A stretch of DNA of 64,000 nt, taken from Paralvinella palmiformis. Lineage: Eukaryota; Annelida; Polychaeta; Terebellida; Alvinellidae. The DNA lies in NCBI GenBank assembly GCA_025642065.1, contig JAODUP010001339.1, positions 1 to 64,000 on the forward strand, read 5' to 3'. The first letter of the stretch is position 1. Each line of letters opens with the position of its first letter. Shown here piece after piece: positions 12,133 to 23,699 of this stretch. The notes beneath the pieces are model-generated. The model was not told where the DNA came from. It searched no databases and saw only the letters and a program-made list of their open reading frames with translations. The translations under genes and the position numbers were made by a program.

Positions 12133-12771
12133 CACATATATAAACAAATAATACATTTATACACCGATAGCTATGCATACACATACATACCTAGGAATAC
12201 ATAACTTTACATTAAAAGGCAGAATAGAGACATTTCACTTAAGCTATATATTTATCTGTGTTAAAAATATGATTTAAACTGTTTAAAGAAATGAGTTTAT
12301 ACATACATCAATGCAATATAGACAAGCAATATACTAATTGTGTATATACTTTATGGGGTTTTCCATAGATCATGAAGGAAATAATTCATTTGCCGAAGTT
12401 CAAAGTTTATTGTTTATTTCACAATATAATTGCAATGTGAATTGTCCAGTATTTGAATTATAGAATCGCTTTTATAAAAATAACTACATAAAATTGATGG
12501 ATACCAATTATAAATACGAATAGAACAAGCGTTTTATTTCTGCTCAGTTTTATGCTTGTGTCGTGACTTTACTGAAAATGATAATAAAAACCAATCAGAG
12601 AGTTTATTTATATGTTCTACATAACGTTAATGGTCAGATCCAGATCGTGTGTCATTACATATCTCTACTGAAAACATGCATCAAGGGTATTCTCGTTTTA
12701 ATTGAATATTAAGACAAATATTTAAAATTTCTTGTTACGAACGTATTATAATATATAATAAAAATATTCAT

Positions 12772-12784
12772 ATTATTATTATTA

Positions 12785-12836
<52 letters not shown>

Positions 12837-12852
12837 GTTATTATTATTATAA
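12772..12852. repeat. (ATT)n microsatellite
   Basis: About 25 ATT units with two interruptions. Confidence 0.95.
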
Positions 12853-12966
12853 TAAACTGAAGATAATCAGTGATTGATTTTGGACACATTCTCTTTTAAC
12901 TTAGCAATATAACTTCAGTTAGAATAACATTAATTGACAATTTCAACTGAATATACGCTCTCGTCT

Positions 12967-12968
<2 letters not shown>

Positions 12969-13024
<56 letters not shown>
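12969..13024. repeat. (TA)n microsatellite
   Basis: About 28 TA units. Confidence 0.95.
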
Positions 13025-13028
<4 letters not shown>

Positions 13029-13651
13029 CTTATTTTATCATGCCATTTTACAAAGCAAATAATACCATGACCAAATTTATAAACCATAGGACCCACTTCT
13101 GGCACGACAGAAATAAGGACAACCTCAAAGCTGATCGTGATGTGCACTAAATAACGTGCCAGTTTTGGGTAAGACTTCAGTGTAAGATCGTAAGGGTATA
13201 TATTTGGCAAACACCATCTAGTCAGGTTTTGCCTAACGAGATAAATAAAGAAATACAAGTTTTTTTAAAACTGCCTTGCCATAATGCCAGATCGCAGCTA
13301 AAAAGGGCTACTCTCAGGCATTGCCGTTTTGGGAAACCTTTCTAAAGCTTTGATGTTTATTGATTTGTCGAAGTTGTACGTGATCTTAGTGAGTGCTGAT
13401 CGTGGTCTATTATCGTGCTGTCAGCCATATCGTATGACGTCACAGATGTTAGCCTGGCCTGGAAACAAATGAACACAATACCGACTTCTCTGTGTGGAGG
13501 AAAGATAAAACACATGGCCAGAGATATGGTAGATCTATATTTCGTGACCTGAGTGACGTATGTGATACGTAAAGTGTCTCGTACGTAAATTCCCAAACGT
13601 GTATTATTAATATCATGATAGGGGAGCATTTAGTCACGATTTGGATAAATT

Positions 13652-13704
<53 letters not shown>

Positions 13705-14189
13705 GTAAATAAGGGGTCTTCTTCCATCAGACATTAGTCTATCAAATGAAATTAATTAAATTGACAAGTTAAACCAACGTTGTTTAAGCATTTACATTTT
13801 TCATTGTTTAAAAAAGTTTGTTTACAATTCCCTGTTTCTACGTCCTTGGTTTAGGTTAAAAATGTGTTTTAAAAGTTTGTTTACAATTACCTGTTTCTAC
13901 GTCCCTGGTTTAGGTTAAAAATGTGTTGTTGCTGTTTTGCCGCCAATTTTGTGCATAAGGTTGGCCAAATGGGCCGAACAACGTCCAAAGGTAATGGGGC
14001 GAAATGAAAGAAGAAACACCGCTCTGACATAGTCCGACCGTCTAAAAGACACACACACGCAGCGCACACAACATATACACATACACAGCACGCACGCACA
14101 TACACACACACGCACACACACACACAAGCACGCAAGCACACACATATACACACACATACACACATACATACACACACACTCACACACAC

Positions 14190-14230
14190 TATATATATAT
14201 ATATATATATATATATCATACATACATAAT

Positions 14231-14262
<32 letters not shown>
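14190..14262. repeat. Two (TA)n blocks after a CA-rich tract
   Basis: Two (TA)n runs flank a short CATA-containing spacer. A 140-base CA-rich region precedes them. Confidence 0.9.
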
Positions 14263-14268
<6 letters not shown>

Positions 14269-15384
14269 CATACATTCACACATATATGTTAATATTAAAT
14301 ATTAACAAATCTAGTCAATAAATGTATGTACGTACAACAATAATAAGTTTCCAAACTTCTACTCACCATTGACACTAACTAATGTATGTATATATCAGTA
14401 ATGTCTTTAACAAAAGACGACTAGACCGTGACCTGGGTCAGAAGGTCATCTTTTTAGAGTGCTACGTATGACGTACTTCAGTGTAAATCGTGACAACAAG
14501 AAGCATACTGATCGGCAGTGACGGGTACATTAAGATACTCATCCACGCACATACAGATTCGCTTTCACTAAGCCATGCACACTCGCATGCACGCATACAC
14601 AAATGGATTCACAAGTGATTATGTTGTCTTGTGACGTATTTGTTGAAAGCAATTAAATAATAGCAGTGCAGGGTTTTGTTGTTGATAAGTTTTGTCATAT
14701 TGATATTTGTTCGATACAATTCAGTTTTCATTTTCTCTCCAACATTTGCTGTGTTAAACAGATTAGTTGTTTTTAATTTGAGATAATTCGTTTGTTGTGA
14801 TGATGAATGAAGCAATATTTTATATTTATTGGAGTGTTTTATTGAGTTGACTTGAGGGCTAGACGTATCAGGACCTGTGGATATAATAATCTTATGGTCA
14901 CTTAGTGTTTTGCTTAGCCTCAACAACGGGCACACTATTTCATAGGGAAATGAGATTATTAGTTGAAATACTCATCATACAGAGATAACACGGATTCACC
15001 TGTACAACGTAGATGTATGGAACGTGTTATTCTACCAGCTGCACTGTAGGAACATCCTTATAATATTGGATTTCAAGTTGCTTTTAATTCGTGTTATTAT
15101 TTTAAGAGTGTGGCTTATAATAACCATATTTATTTGTAGCTGCACTCAGTACTTACGCTAAATGAACACACTCCACAACTGTCAATACATTAGAGTGGAC
15201 GCAATAAAAGAGTAGTGCAGACTCGGTCCAGTACGTATTATGTCTACGTATTAATAAAAATAATGTATATTTAATAAAACGCCCTTACTAGCAGGAGGCA
15301 CTCAAAGGCACTGTGCAAATAATATATAATATAATAATACCTCAAATAAAATGTCTGTAAAAACCCGGTAAGTGATTTAAAACA

Positions 15385-16570
15385 TAATAATTATTGTTCC
15401 GTCAAAGCGACCTTGAACAGGTGTGTTTCTAGAATAGATTTAAGAGACGACGCATTTCTAATATTTGCCGGCAACCTATTCCACAAAGTAGGAACTGCAA
15501 CACTAAACGCACAATCACCATATGACATGAGTCGAGACACTTGCACCTGCAATAGTATCTGACTGGATGACTTGAGTTTTCGGGATGACTTTCTAATAGA
15601 CACCAGTTCACACAGGTATTCTGGTGCCATATGATTAATAGATTTATAAGTTATTAATACAATCTTGAAATGGATACGATGTTTAACAGATAGCTAATGT
15701 AGTTTTTGAAGAATTGGGGTGATATGATCATATTTCCGAGTATTTGTCAATATGCGAGCTGCACTATTTTGAATTCGCTAAAGCCGATTAATGTTATAAT
15801 CAGAAATGGCATAGAACAGGGAGTTACAATAGTCTACACGAGATGTAATAACGGCATGGACTACAGTTACAAGTGCTTCTTGTGTCAAGAAGGCTTTTAA
15901 ACGGTGATATTCTTTAGGTAGTAGTAGGCAGCTCGGCATACTGATGTGATATGTTCATACATGTTAATACATTTAACTCATTGTTAGGATACAGTGATAT
16001 ATACAGCTGTGTGTCATCAGTATGCAAGTGATATTTAACCCTATATCACTGAGCAATGATCCCAAGAGGACGGGTATACATTGCGATAACAAGAAGACGA
16101 CCAAAACTGAACCCTGTGGTACACCAAATAAGAAAAAACTGAACATCAGATAAAATACTATGAACAGACACTCTCTTGAAGTTTGCTCCAGATAAGATCA
16201 AAACCATTCAAGTACTTTGACTGACAGACCAAACATGCCTTTCAACTTAAAGAAAAGTACATTATGGTCAACTGTATCAAATGCAGCAGACAGGTCCAGA
16301 AGAATAATTATTACCTTGATCAATTGACATCATAATATAATTATTTCACCCGAACTAAGGCTGTTTCAGTGCTGTGACCACTTTTATATGCATACTGTAG
16401 TGATTCATTAAGGTTATTATTGATTAAAGTTTGTTTATCAGAACATTCAGACAGTCTTTCATAAGCCATGTAGGCATAGGGTCAACTGCACAGAAAGGAT
16501 TAGATGACCTTTTCAGCAACTGTCTGATATCAGTCTCTGTAAAAGGCTCAAATGTATCCATCATGGATAT
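15385..16570 (-). mobile_element. Non-LTR retrotransposon relic (CR1/L2-like RT)
   Basis: Minus strand, in order: LLDLSAAFDTVDH (RT motif A, intact, about 16300-16255); HTDDTQLYISLYP (motif C, YADD changed to HTDD, about 16035-15995); then 15630-15391 with MAPEYLCELVSIRKSSRKL, YGDCAFSVAVPTLWNRLPAN and KSILETHLFKVAL, the usual C-terminus of CR1/L2-type RTs. Frames are broken between blocks and the 5' end is missing, so it is inactive. The plus-strand relic at 30120-31210 belongs to the same group by these phrases. Confidence 0.85.
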
Positions 16571-17880
16571 AGGACACTTCTACCAATGGCTTACCCTGTG
16601 ATAAGGTGCTGGACTGGAACCCACTATATATATTTAATATTTTTTGACCGAAGTAGTTATTAAAAGAATGCGCCATATCTTTATGTATTAATTATATATA
16701 TTAAGTGTATGTATTAATTATATGTATTATCTATATGTATTAACTATATATATTACCTATATGCTTCAAATGTATATATTAACTGTATGTTTTAACTATA
16801 TATATTAAGTGTATGTATTAACTATATGCATTAACTGTATGTATCAACTGTATGTATTAACTGTATGTATGGATATACAATATATTATTGAAACTAACAA
16901 TATATGCCTATCATTAATAACGAATTATCTAATTACTTATTATTTTCAATTCTTGTCTGTTAGCGGCCATTCGATATTATATCAAACATAAATTACAGAT
17001 TAATATCTTACAACGATAATGTCAAAATTAATTTATTTCAAACTGCCTCCTTCCAGTTTTGTTCAGTTTTGCACAAAATGAATAGATTACATTACCAAAT
17101 ACTTTGTTACCATAATTTGTTATAAAGATCGAGGCATCACATTTCTAATCCTAAGCAGAAATAAAAGTCAAAGTATTAGAACCAACTACTGATTCATGTG
17201 TCATAATTTTCTATTTCATGAAATGATCGAACATTATCTGTTCTTACCTCAATGTTAACAATTAATAAACTATCACTTCACTTAGGCGCCGATTTATAAA
17301 TTATATAGCAGTACCATAAAAGGAATTTATAATCATACATTTGTATAAGTTTTACTGTCTTTTTTATGGGTTCGTTGCCGATCAATAATTAAAAAAGGAA
17401 TTATTATTGAAATTGGTTAATTAATTTTGTCAGAATCTATTTATTCATGAATATCTCCAATCTAACTCAGCCGGTTTGATCGAATAACAACAGATTTCAT
17501 TATCTTATTTTCCGTTTGGATGAAAGTGCTATTTTATGGAGAATAGTATTATTAGCTGTTAGATTTAGTTATTTAAAACTTAATTATACCTTTCAATTTT
17601 AAATGGCTGAACAATATCGAATATCATTTATTGGATATTATTTTCTTGTCCAAAGTCATTTAATTGATAATAATAATTTTATGCAAACATTAATATTCAG
17701 TTTCAGTCATTTGACGCATTTGTCTCCGCAGATAATTCAGTACAATTATGATAGCAATGTTGAGCTTTGGAACGATACCATAAGATTAATTACAACACCA
17801 ATAACATATAACAATAATGATAAATCTGTATTTGCAAATTGCATTTGCATTTAAGTTAATGCATTTCTAAAATATTCTAA
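16571..17880. other. Intergenic with a short imperfect tandem repeat
   Basis: About 16680-16870 is a degenerate TATGTATTAACTATA-type repeat of 17-18 bases. The rest is AT-rich with no gene signal. Confidence 0.55.
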
Positions 17881-17988
17881 CAGAATTTAATTAAAGGGAT
17901 TTCTTAAACCCTTTTTGATAAATGTGAATTAGAGGTTAAACAGTTACACTCGAAATTTTATAGAATGATTTCCTATTATTTTACTAAG

Positions 17989-18054
17989 TTAATAGCCGTA
18001 CGAAGTATAGCCAAAACAGGAATCCTGTACACCGTTATTAGACTGGTAGTAATA
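17989..18054 (-). other. In-frame family-like C-terminal tail after the gene 2 stop
   Basis: After TAA (18057-18055) the same frame reads YYYQSNNGVQDSCFGYTSYGY and then TAA. Its end matches the GYNPYGY end of gene 1. This looks like the original C-terminus cut off by a recent nonsense change, or reached by read-through. Confidence 0.6.
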
Positions 18055-19477
18055 TTAGCTAACATATCCCTGTTGTCCATCATATTCCTGTGGTCCATCA
18101 TATCCCAGTTGTCCATCATATTCCTGTGGTCCATCATATTCCTGTGATCCATCATATCCGAGTTGTCCATCATATTCCTGTGGTCCATCATATCCCCGTT
18201 GTCCATCACATTCCTGTGTTCTATCATATCCCCGTTGTCCATCATATTCCTGTGGTCCATCATATCCCAGTTGTCCATCATATTCCTGTGGTCCATCATA
18301 TCCCAGTTGTCCATCATATTCCTGTGGTCCATCATATTCCTGGGGTCCATCATATCCCCGTTGTCCATCATATTCCTGTGGTCCATCATATCCCCGTTGT
18401 CCATCATATCCCTGTTGTCCATCATATCCCCGTTGTCCATCATATTCCTGTGGTCCATCATACCCCTGTTGTCCATCATATCCCCGTTGTCCATCATATC
18501 CCCGTTGTCCATCATATTCCTGGGGTCCATCATATCCCCGTTGTCCATCATATTCCTGTGGTCCATCATATCCCCGTTGTCCATCATATCCCTGTTGTCC
18601 ATCATATCCCCGTTGTCCATCATATTCCTGTGGTCCATCATATCCCAGTTGTCCATCATATTCCTGTGGTCCATCATATCCCAGTTGTCCATCATATTCC
18701 TGTGGTCCATCATATCCCCGTTGTCCATCATATTCCTGTGGTCCATCATATCCCCGTTGTCCATCATATTCCTGGGGTCCATCATATCCCCGTTGTCCAT
18801 CATATTCCTGTGGTCCATCATATCCCCGTTGTCCATCATATCCCCGTTGTCCATCATATCCCCGTTGTCCATCATATACCTGTGGTCCATCATATCCCCG
18901 TTGTCCATCATATCCCTGTTGTCCATCATATCCCCGTTGTCCATCATATTCCTGTGGTCCATCATATCCCTGTTGTCCATCATATCCCCGTTGTCCATCA
19001 TATTCCTGTGGTCCATCACATCCCTGTTGTCCACCATATTCCTGTGGTTCATCATATCCCTGTTGTCCACCATAATGGTATTGGTCACCGTATTGTTGGT
19101 GACTGCTATTTTGGCCATAAGGTTGGCCGTAGTGTCTCTGATATTGTCCACCATATTGTCCACCATAAAGATCACTATGGTACCCATTATAACCACTATC
19201 ATGACCATACTGAAAGTAATATAAATATTATTGATACGATATTGAAGTTTGTATATCATCACGGCTTTAGAAGGCATCAAATATAAAACAACAAGTTTAT
19301 TATGCTGCTTAATATTTACAAGTGGGAATAAATATGTAACATTAAATGATAGTATAAGTTATTAGTGAATATTGTCTAACTTACTAATCTGTGACCATGT
19401 ATGTTTTGTGGCATCTCTGTAATTATGACTATACACAGAACCAACATGGTAACAAACATCAGTTGCTTAACAGCCAT
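18055..19477 (-). CDS. Repetitive Gln/Gly/Tyr/Asp-rich secreted protein, gene 2 of cluster
   Basis: Exon 1 is 19477-19385 (31 codons, signal peptide MAVKQLMFVTMLVLCIV). An ATG two codons upstream (19483) is possible, but MAVK aligns with MVAK of gene 1. Donor GTAAGT, acceptor CTTTCAG, phase 0, 175-bp intron. Exon 2 is 19209-18055 (384 codons plus TAA). It opens with Tyr/Gly/Gln-rich unique sequence (YGHDSGYNGYHSDLYGGQYG), then from about 19070 runs about 55 half-repeats of 18 bases, GQRGYD/GQQGYD alternating with GPQEYD. Exon 2 has no Met in this frame, so ATG-to-stop ORF scans miss it and report the other open frames. All repeat units keep a multiple of three. The stop after GYVS is followed in frame by 21 codons ending GYTSYGY and TAA at 17989. 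Likely extracellular matrix; exact role unknown. Confidence 0.85.
18062..19072 (-). repeat. Coding minisatellite, 18-bp half-units in 36-bp pairs
   Basis: About 55 units of 18 bases. Two main types alternate (GGACAACGGGGATATGAT and GGACCACAGGAATATGAT), with local runs of one type and longer multi-unit blocks repeated, for example 18353-18460 and 18533-18640. This is the pattern of unequal exchange. Three or more of the six frames stay open through it. Confidence 0.95.
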
Positions 19478-19577
19478 AATCATGGTTTACTACAGAAGCT
19501 GTTGATATTGTGTGTTGTCTCTCTTTGCAGTTTCATCCTTTCGGTTGATATCTGATGTCTGAGGCAATCACTCGGCT

Positions 19578-19612
19578 GTTTATATACTAGTGAATACTTG
19601 CTCAGTCGTGAC
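19578..19612 (-). promoter_or_regulatory. Promoter of gene 2: GTCACGA-N19-TATATAAAC
   Basis: GTCACGA at 19612-19606, TATATAAAC at 19586-19578, spacing 19 bases. The TATA is about 100 bases before the ATG. Identical layout to genes 1 and 3; with gene 1 it also shares CTAG directly before the TATA. Confidence 0.8.
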
Positions 19613-20860
19613 ATGAAGTACATGGTTGTAACGTAAACGGTGCATAATCTACTGTCCAACAACTGAATGAAATAAGGTTGAATTTGGAAGATACAAATTT
19701 GTTTGTGGTATATTCTTCAACGCAACACAAACTAATTAAATGCCACATACAATAAGTCAGTTAAAATGAGTGAAATAATAAAATTAGAATCAACATATAA
19801 CATGGTTAGATGACCTCAAAATTGACGTGACCATCTAAGGTTCAAGTTTGACGTCATTGCAGGTTTGCATAAGTCAACCCTGTTGTGTTTTGAAGACACA
19901 ACTACACATACCGAATTTTTTATCAGGTCGTCCTGTATTTAGAGCGTAACGCAATAGGTTCATATGATCTATTGACATGATCTATTGACATATAGAGCAA
20001 AATACATCGATTAAGTGAGTACGTGACAAGTTTACACATCTGATACCTGGCTAAATCTATTATATAAACAAAGTACGTCTGAAGAACAGACAACAACACA
20101 CTCCACGTATTCTATAAATATTAGAAATAGATTTTGAACTGAGTTTGGAAGTTTTATATTTAGTTGTAGCATTTAGCCAGCCACTCAGATGCTAGCTCTT
20201 TGGTAATATTGGAAATGTTACGAACCCAAGTGAATATCATAATTAAGTTAACAATGCCAAACAAGCGTGTTATATTTAAATTATTTAATTCCCTGACCAT
20301 AATAACAGGCTAAATTAATTTGATTATTTGATTATCATGTAATTTATATGATAAAAAAATTAAACACTCCCTAGAATTATAAGTTGTAGTAGATGAAAGG
20401 TGTGTTGATATGAATTCGCAACGAGTACTTCATTAAATAAGTGAACTCTATCCAAAAAGTGATCAGCAGAAAGTAAATATGTTAAGAAGAACAGATTGTA
20501 TTAATAAAGGAAAGAACACATTTAAAATCCCAAAACTATTAAGATTTAAACTTATGTACATTTCGGTTGATTACCTGTAAATTAAATTTGTGATAAAGTT
20601 TATTTCAAAGATATTTCCGGCATTAGTTCATTACGAAATATTAAGCTATGTACATTTGATACATTCTGTCAATATAAATATTTCTAATAATATTTTTTTA
20701 ATTTAAACTATATGATATGGCTGTAAACTATATATTGTGGGCGTGTATGTGTTTGTCATCGTTTCACCGAAACAGAAAAGCCTTATTGATGATTTGACTG
20801 CTTTATTTCTTTTATAAATAATCTCTAACCCACCCCTTGACACCCCTTTTCCCTCTCATC
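19613..20860. other. Intergenic between genes 2 and 3
   Basis: AT-rich with no gene seen. An isolated plus-strand TATATAAAC at about 20059 has a CGTGACA about 35 bases upstream, but not at the cluster spacing and with no signal-peptide exon after it. Confidence 0.5.
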
Positions 20861-20870
20861 TCTTCTTTAG

Positions 20871-21239
20871 GCCACCGTGGCTAGCTTCTTTTATTTTTAT
20901 TTGTTGTCCTTATGGTGCATTTTGTCCAACTTGTATATTATCACTAATTTGATCCACTTGTTCACTTTGTCCAATGTTTTGGTTTTCTGTAGCTTGTCTT
21001 TGTTGTATATCTTATGCTGGTTCTGTACTTTCGTTATCTTGCCCCTTTGGTCCATGTTTTCCTAAGTTATGATTTACTTCACCTTGTCTTTCTTGTCTAT
21101 CTTGTGTTGGTTGTATATTTTCATTGTCGTGTCCTTTTGTTGCAAACTGTTGATTTGCTCCCTCCTGTACTTCTTGTCCAAGTTTTCCTACCTTAGTAAT
21201 TGCGGTGCATTGTCCTTAATGTTCACCCTTTGCAGTATA
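20871..21239 (-). pseudogene. Former coding extension of gene 3
   Basis: The gene 3 frame continues past its stop for about 120 codons with a clear coding look: Gln, Glu, Gly and Asn-rich, in a loose 24-25-residue repeat (GHDNENIQPTQDRQ against GQDNESTEPA-stop-DIQQRQ). It is broken by TAA at 21218-21216, 21014-21012 and 20912-20910. Where the repeats align, TAA at 21014 stands where the other unit has CAA (Gln), so C-to-T decay fits. A TGA follows at about 20863. Confidence 0.6.
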
Positions 21240-22002
21240 TTAGCCTTCTTGTGCAACTGGTCCTGTGTAGGTACCCTCTCCATCACCCCACCCTAGCTCA
21301 CCTTGCATACCCTCTTCAGGATGATCTTCTTGACCATTTTTCATTCCTTTGTTATAATCAGAATCATCTTGATAATTCTGATCATCATTTGGTGGATATG
21401 GCCAGTATACCCCTTGGCCAGTCCATGGATTCATATGGTTGAAGTGGCCATGGACTGTTCGGAAGTCATGATGTACATCGTCTTCATATGGTCCTAAGTG
21501 GCCATAATATCCACTGTAGGCATGGTGTCCACTATAGGCTCGATATCCTTCATAGGCATGATGCATACCGTAGGGGTATTGTCCACCATAGCCCCGACGA
21601 AGGCAATGCAGTTCGACATGATGTCCATCATATTGTCCACCATAGTGTCCACTATATTGTCCACAAATCTGTCCGCCATATTGTCCACCATACTGTCCAT
21701 TGTGATAGTGATAGTAATCAGTGTATATTCCACCGTAACCATGACCGTTGATTGTCGCCTGGGAATCATCACTACACTGAAAATATTAATATAGTGCATT
21801 TATTTATTTGGGTCGAGGGTCAACTTATATTTAGAATATCGAAAGTTTCATATCAAATAGGTTCTCGATGAAAAATACACACACTGAGAGCAACAATAAC
21901 TATCTATTAGAATTGCAAATAAATAATTTTGTGAATAATGATGGTGTTAATGATGATATCAAGACTGTATTTGCAAGCTTTAACAACAACAACAACAACA
22001 AC

Positions 22003-22039
<37 letters not shown>

Positions 22040-22210
22040 GTAATGAAATAATGATAACATAAATAATATACCAATACCACCAACATCAATAACAATAACA
22101 ATAAATTAAATTATAATTTATATGATTTATGATAAATCCATATTTACCTGTCTAACCCCAAATCTGTTGTATGGTAAAGCTGTTGTCATAGCTATCCACA
22201 ACATCAACAT
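21240..22210 (-). pseudogene. Gene 3 of cluster: Tyr/Gly/His-rich secreted protein, probably decaying
   Basis: Exon 1 (22210-22148) and exon 2 (21776-21240, stop TAA) are joined by a phase-0 intron of 371 bp (donor CAG|GTAAAT, acceptor ATTTTCAG). If used, this gives 199 residues. Exon 2 starts with NGQYGGQYGGQICGQYSG-type repeats, passes through EGYRAYSGHHAYSGYYGH, and turns acidic (DDQNYQDDSDY, then EDHPEEG). Exon 1 aligns with gene 1 codon for codon (LLAINMLMLWIAMTTALPYN against LLAVIMLAACVAMATAWPYQ). However, the ancestral ATG is GTG (22240) and the fifth codon is TAA (22228-22226). Only the Met aligned with Met11 of gene 1 is left, giving a short signal peptide. With the TAA-broken 3' extension, a pseudogene or a recently reshaped gene is most likely. 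The intron holds a GTT/ATT repeat at about 21983-22036. Confidence 0.65.
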
Positions 22211-22339
22211 GTTGATGGCTAATAGTTAGTTTGTCTTCACTCTGACTTGTTCCTCTAGTAAGTGATACCTTCTTTATATAAAGTTTTATAACTGTCGTGC
22301 TTCTATTGGAAGATTGACTGCAGCTGTCTCTGGTGAGCT

Positions 22340-22374
22340 GTTTATATAGAAATGTCAGCTGACTGCATCGTGAC
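22340..22374 (-). promoter_or_regulatory. Promoter of gene 3: GTCACGA-N19-TATATAAAC
   Basis: GTCACGA at 22374-22368 and TATATAAAC at 22348-22340, again 19 bases apart. The promoter layout is kept although the coding start is damaged. Confidence 0.75.
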
Positions 22375-22399
22375 ACTCTGCATTGGAGTTTTGAATGAA

Positions 22400-23690
22400 A
22401 CATCGTGGTCAAAGAAAAACTTTATTTTATGTTATACCAGCATCCGTTCTGTGTCGTGTACTACATGACGTCATAGTTCGGTGTTGACGTTATTCATTGC
22501 TCGTCGAATATATGAATACAGTTTGGAACTAAATCTATTTTGTACTGCAATTTATAGCGATTGTTTTCAGTGTGTTTTGAATATTCATTTAATCACGGAC
22601 CCAGAATCTATTCTCTATGTATATTATATATCGGTCCTTGGTATACGCCGAGTCTCGTCTCAGTCAGTGTCAGAACTGTGTGATGTATACGAATGCATAT
22701 GAATGTGGTTAGTTAAGTTTTGATATGCCGTATTTTGTCGTGTAAATTATTAATATTGTATATCCTGTATTCTGTTATTTGCATGTATGTTTGTGGCCGT
22801 ATGATACAATCCGTCAATCAAAACAACATCTTGACACACACATAACTATATATTTGACCCTGTTCTATTTGTGGAGCATATTTCTATATAAGACGTTTAT
22901 GTGGGGGTAAATATTTTATCAGGTATACCCCGTAATTATAACATTATTGTGATAGTGATCCCTTCAACCTATTTAATTATCTTAACTTCATTTCGAATAG
23001 ACCCGTTTAACATCGCCCTATGCTTTAGAGATAATGCACTACTGCTCTCTGACGAATGCCCTCGCAACTAAAGTGGAGTGTGCGCTGTAACGATGGGTCA
23101 AGGCGATCTGACATGAACACCTGCCGAAACAGCAGATATTCTAAGTAATAAGAATGACGTTTTGGTGTCTGACAAGGGTATAGTCTGTGCTCGTGCAGTT
23201 CTACACCATAGCACTAATGCTGCGTCTACATCAGTATGCTTTCCTGTTCTGCTGCGTTTACATGATGAGTTCGATTTAATTTTCATGTCCACTTTGTCCA
23301 GTGCCGAATTATTTTGATACAAACAAAGTATATATTACAATTTTATTGCCTTGCTTCGCAATTTCTAGCATAAAACATAATTTTACACTTCATTTCAAAC
23401 GAACTACATTCGCAGAATAAGCTGCACGTCGTAATTCAGCTGTGGAGTGGCGGCTAAAAATGAGCAGTTCGTGATATACAAAACTAAATCGATCTACCAA
23501 TTCTTGTAGCAGTTTCATTTTTTAGTAAATATAACGTCAACATTCATCATTCTAGACGGCTGATGTTCTGGAGTTAAATATAAGACAACAATGGAGCTGT
23601 GTGTAAATTTTATTTTTATTACAAGGAAAGTCTGATCTGGGCAATGTCTTATATATCATTTTTGCTGGCGTATCAATTTCTGTACATATT
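22400..23690. other. Intergenic, no gene seen
   Basis: No convincing exon or repeat. ORFs here are short and lack domain signatures. Confidence 0.5.
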
Positions 23691-23699
23691 ATTGTATTA

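Larger units (their letters stand above)
11100..15380. other. Intergenic, microsatellite-rich
   Basis: Contains (CATA)n at about 12060-12132, (ATT)n at about 12772-12852, (TA)n at about 12969-13024 and 13669-13700, a CA-rich block at about 14050-14185, two (TA)n blocks at 14190-14262, and a SINE family A tail at about 13955-14045. Two near-identical 50-base segments lie in tandem at about 13812-13862 and 13872-13922 (AAAAGTTTGTTTACAATT). Long ORFs here are products of the microsatellites. No gene seen. Confidence 0.6.

Noticed and set aside
17976..19280. 434-codon minus-strand ORF (MMDHRNMMDNGD repeats) and the 398- and 353-codon plus-strand ORFs as genes
   Set aside because: They are other frames of the 18-base repeat. 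The splice-supported frame linked to a signal peptide and promoter is GQRGYDGPQEYD.
20040..20070. Fourth cluster promoter on the plus strand
   Set aside because: TATATAAAC is present, but the upstream CGTGACA is not at the 19-base spacing and no signal-peptide exon follows.
20871..22240. Reassignment of TAA to glutamine
   Set aside because: The gene 3 stops at former CAA sites fit, but gene 2 and other frames use TAA as a normal end. No animal nuclear genome is known with this code, and the start codon of gene 3 is also lost, which points to decay.
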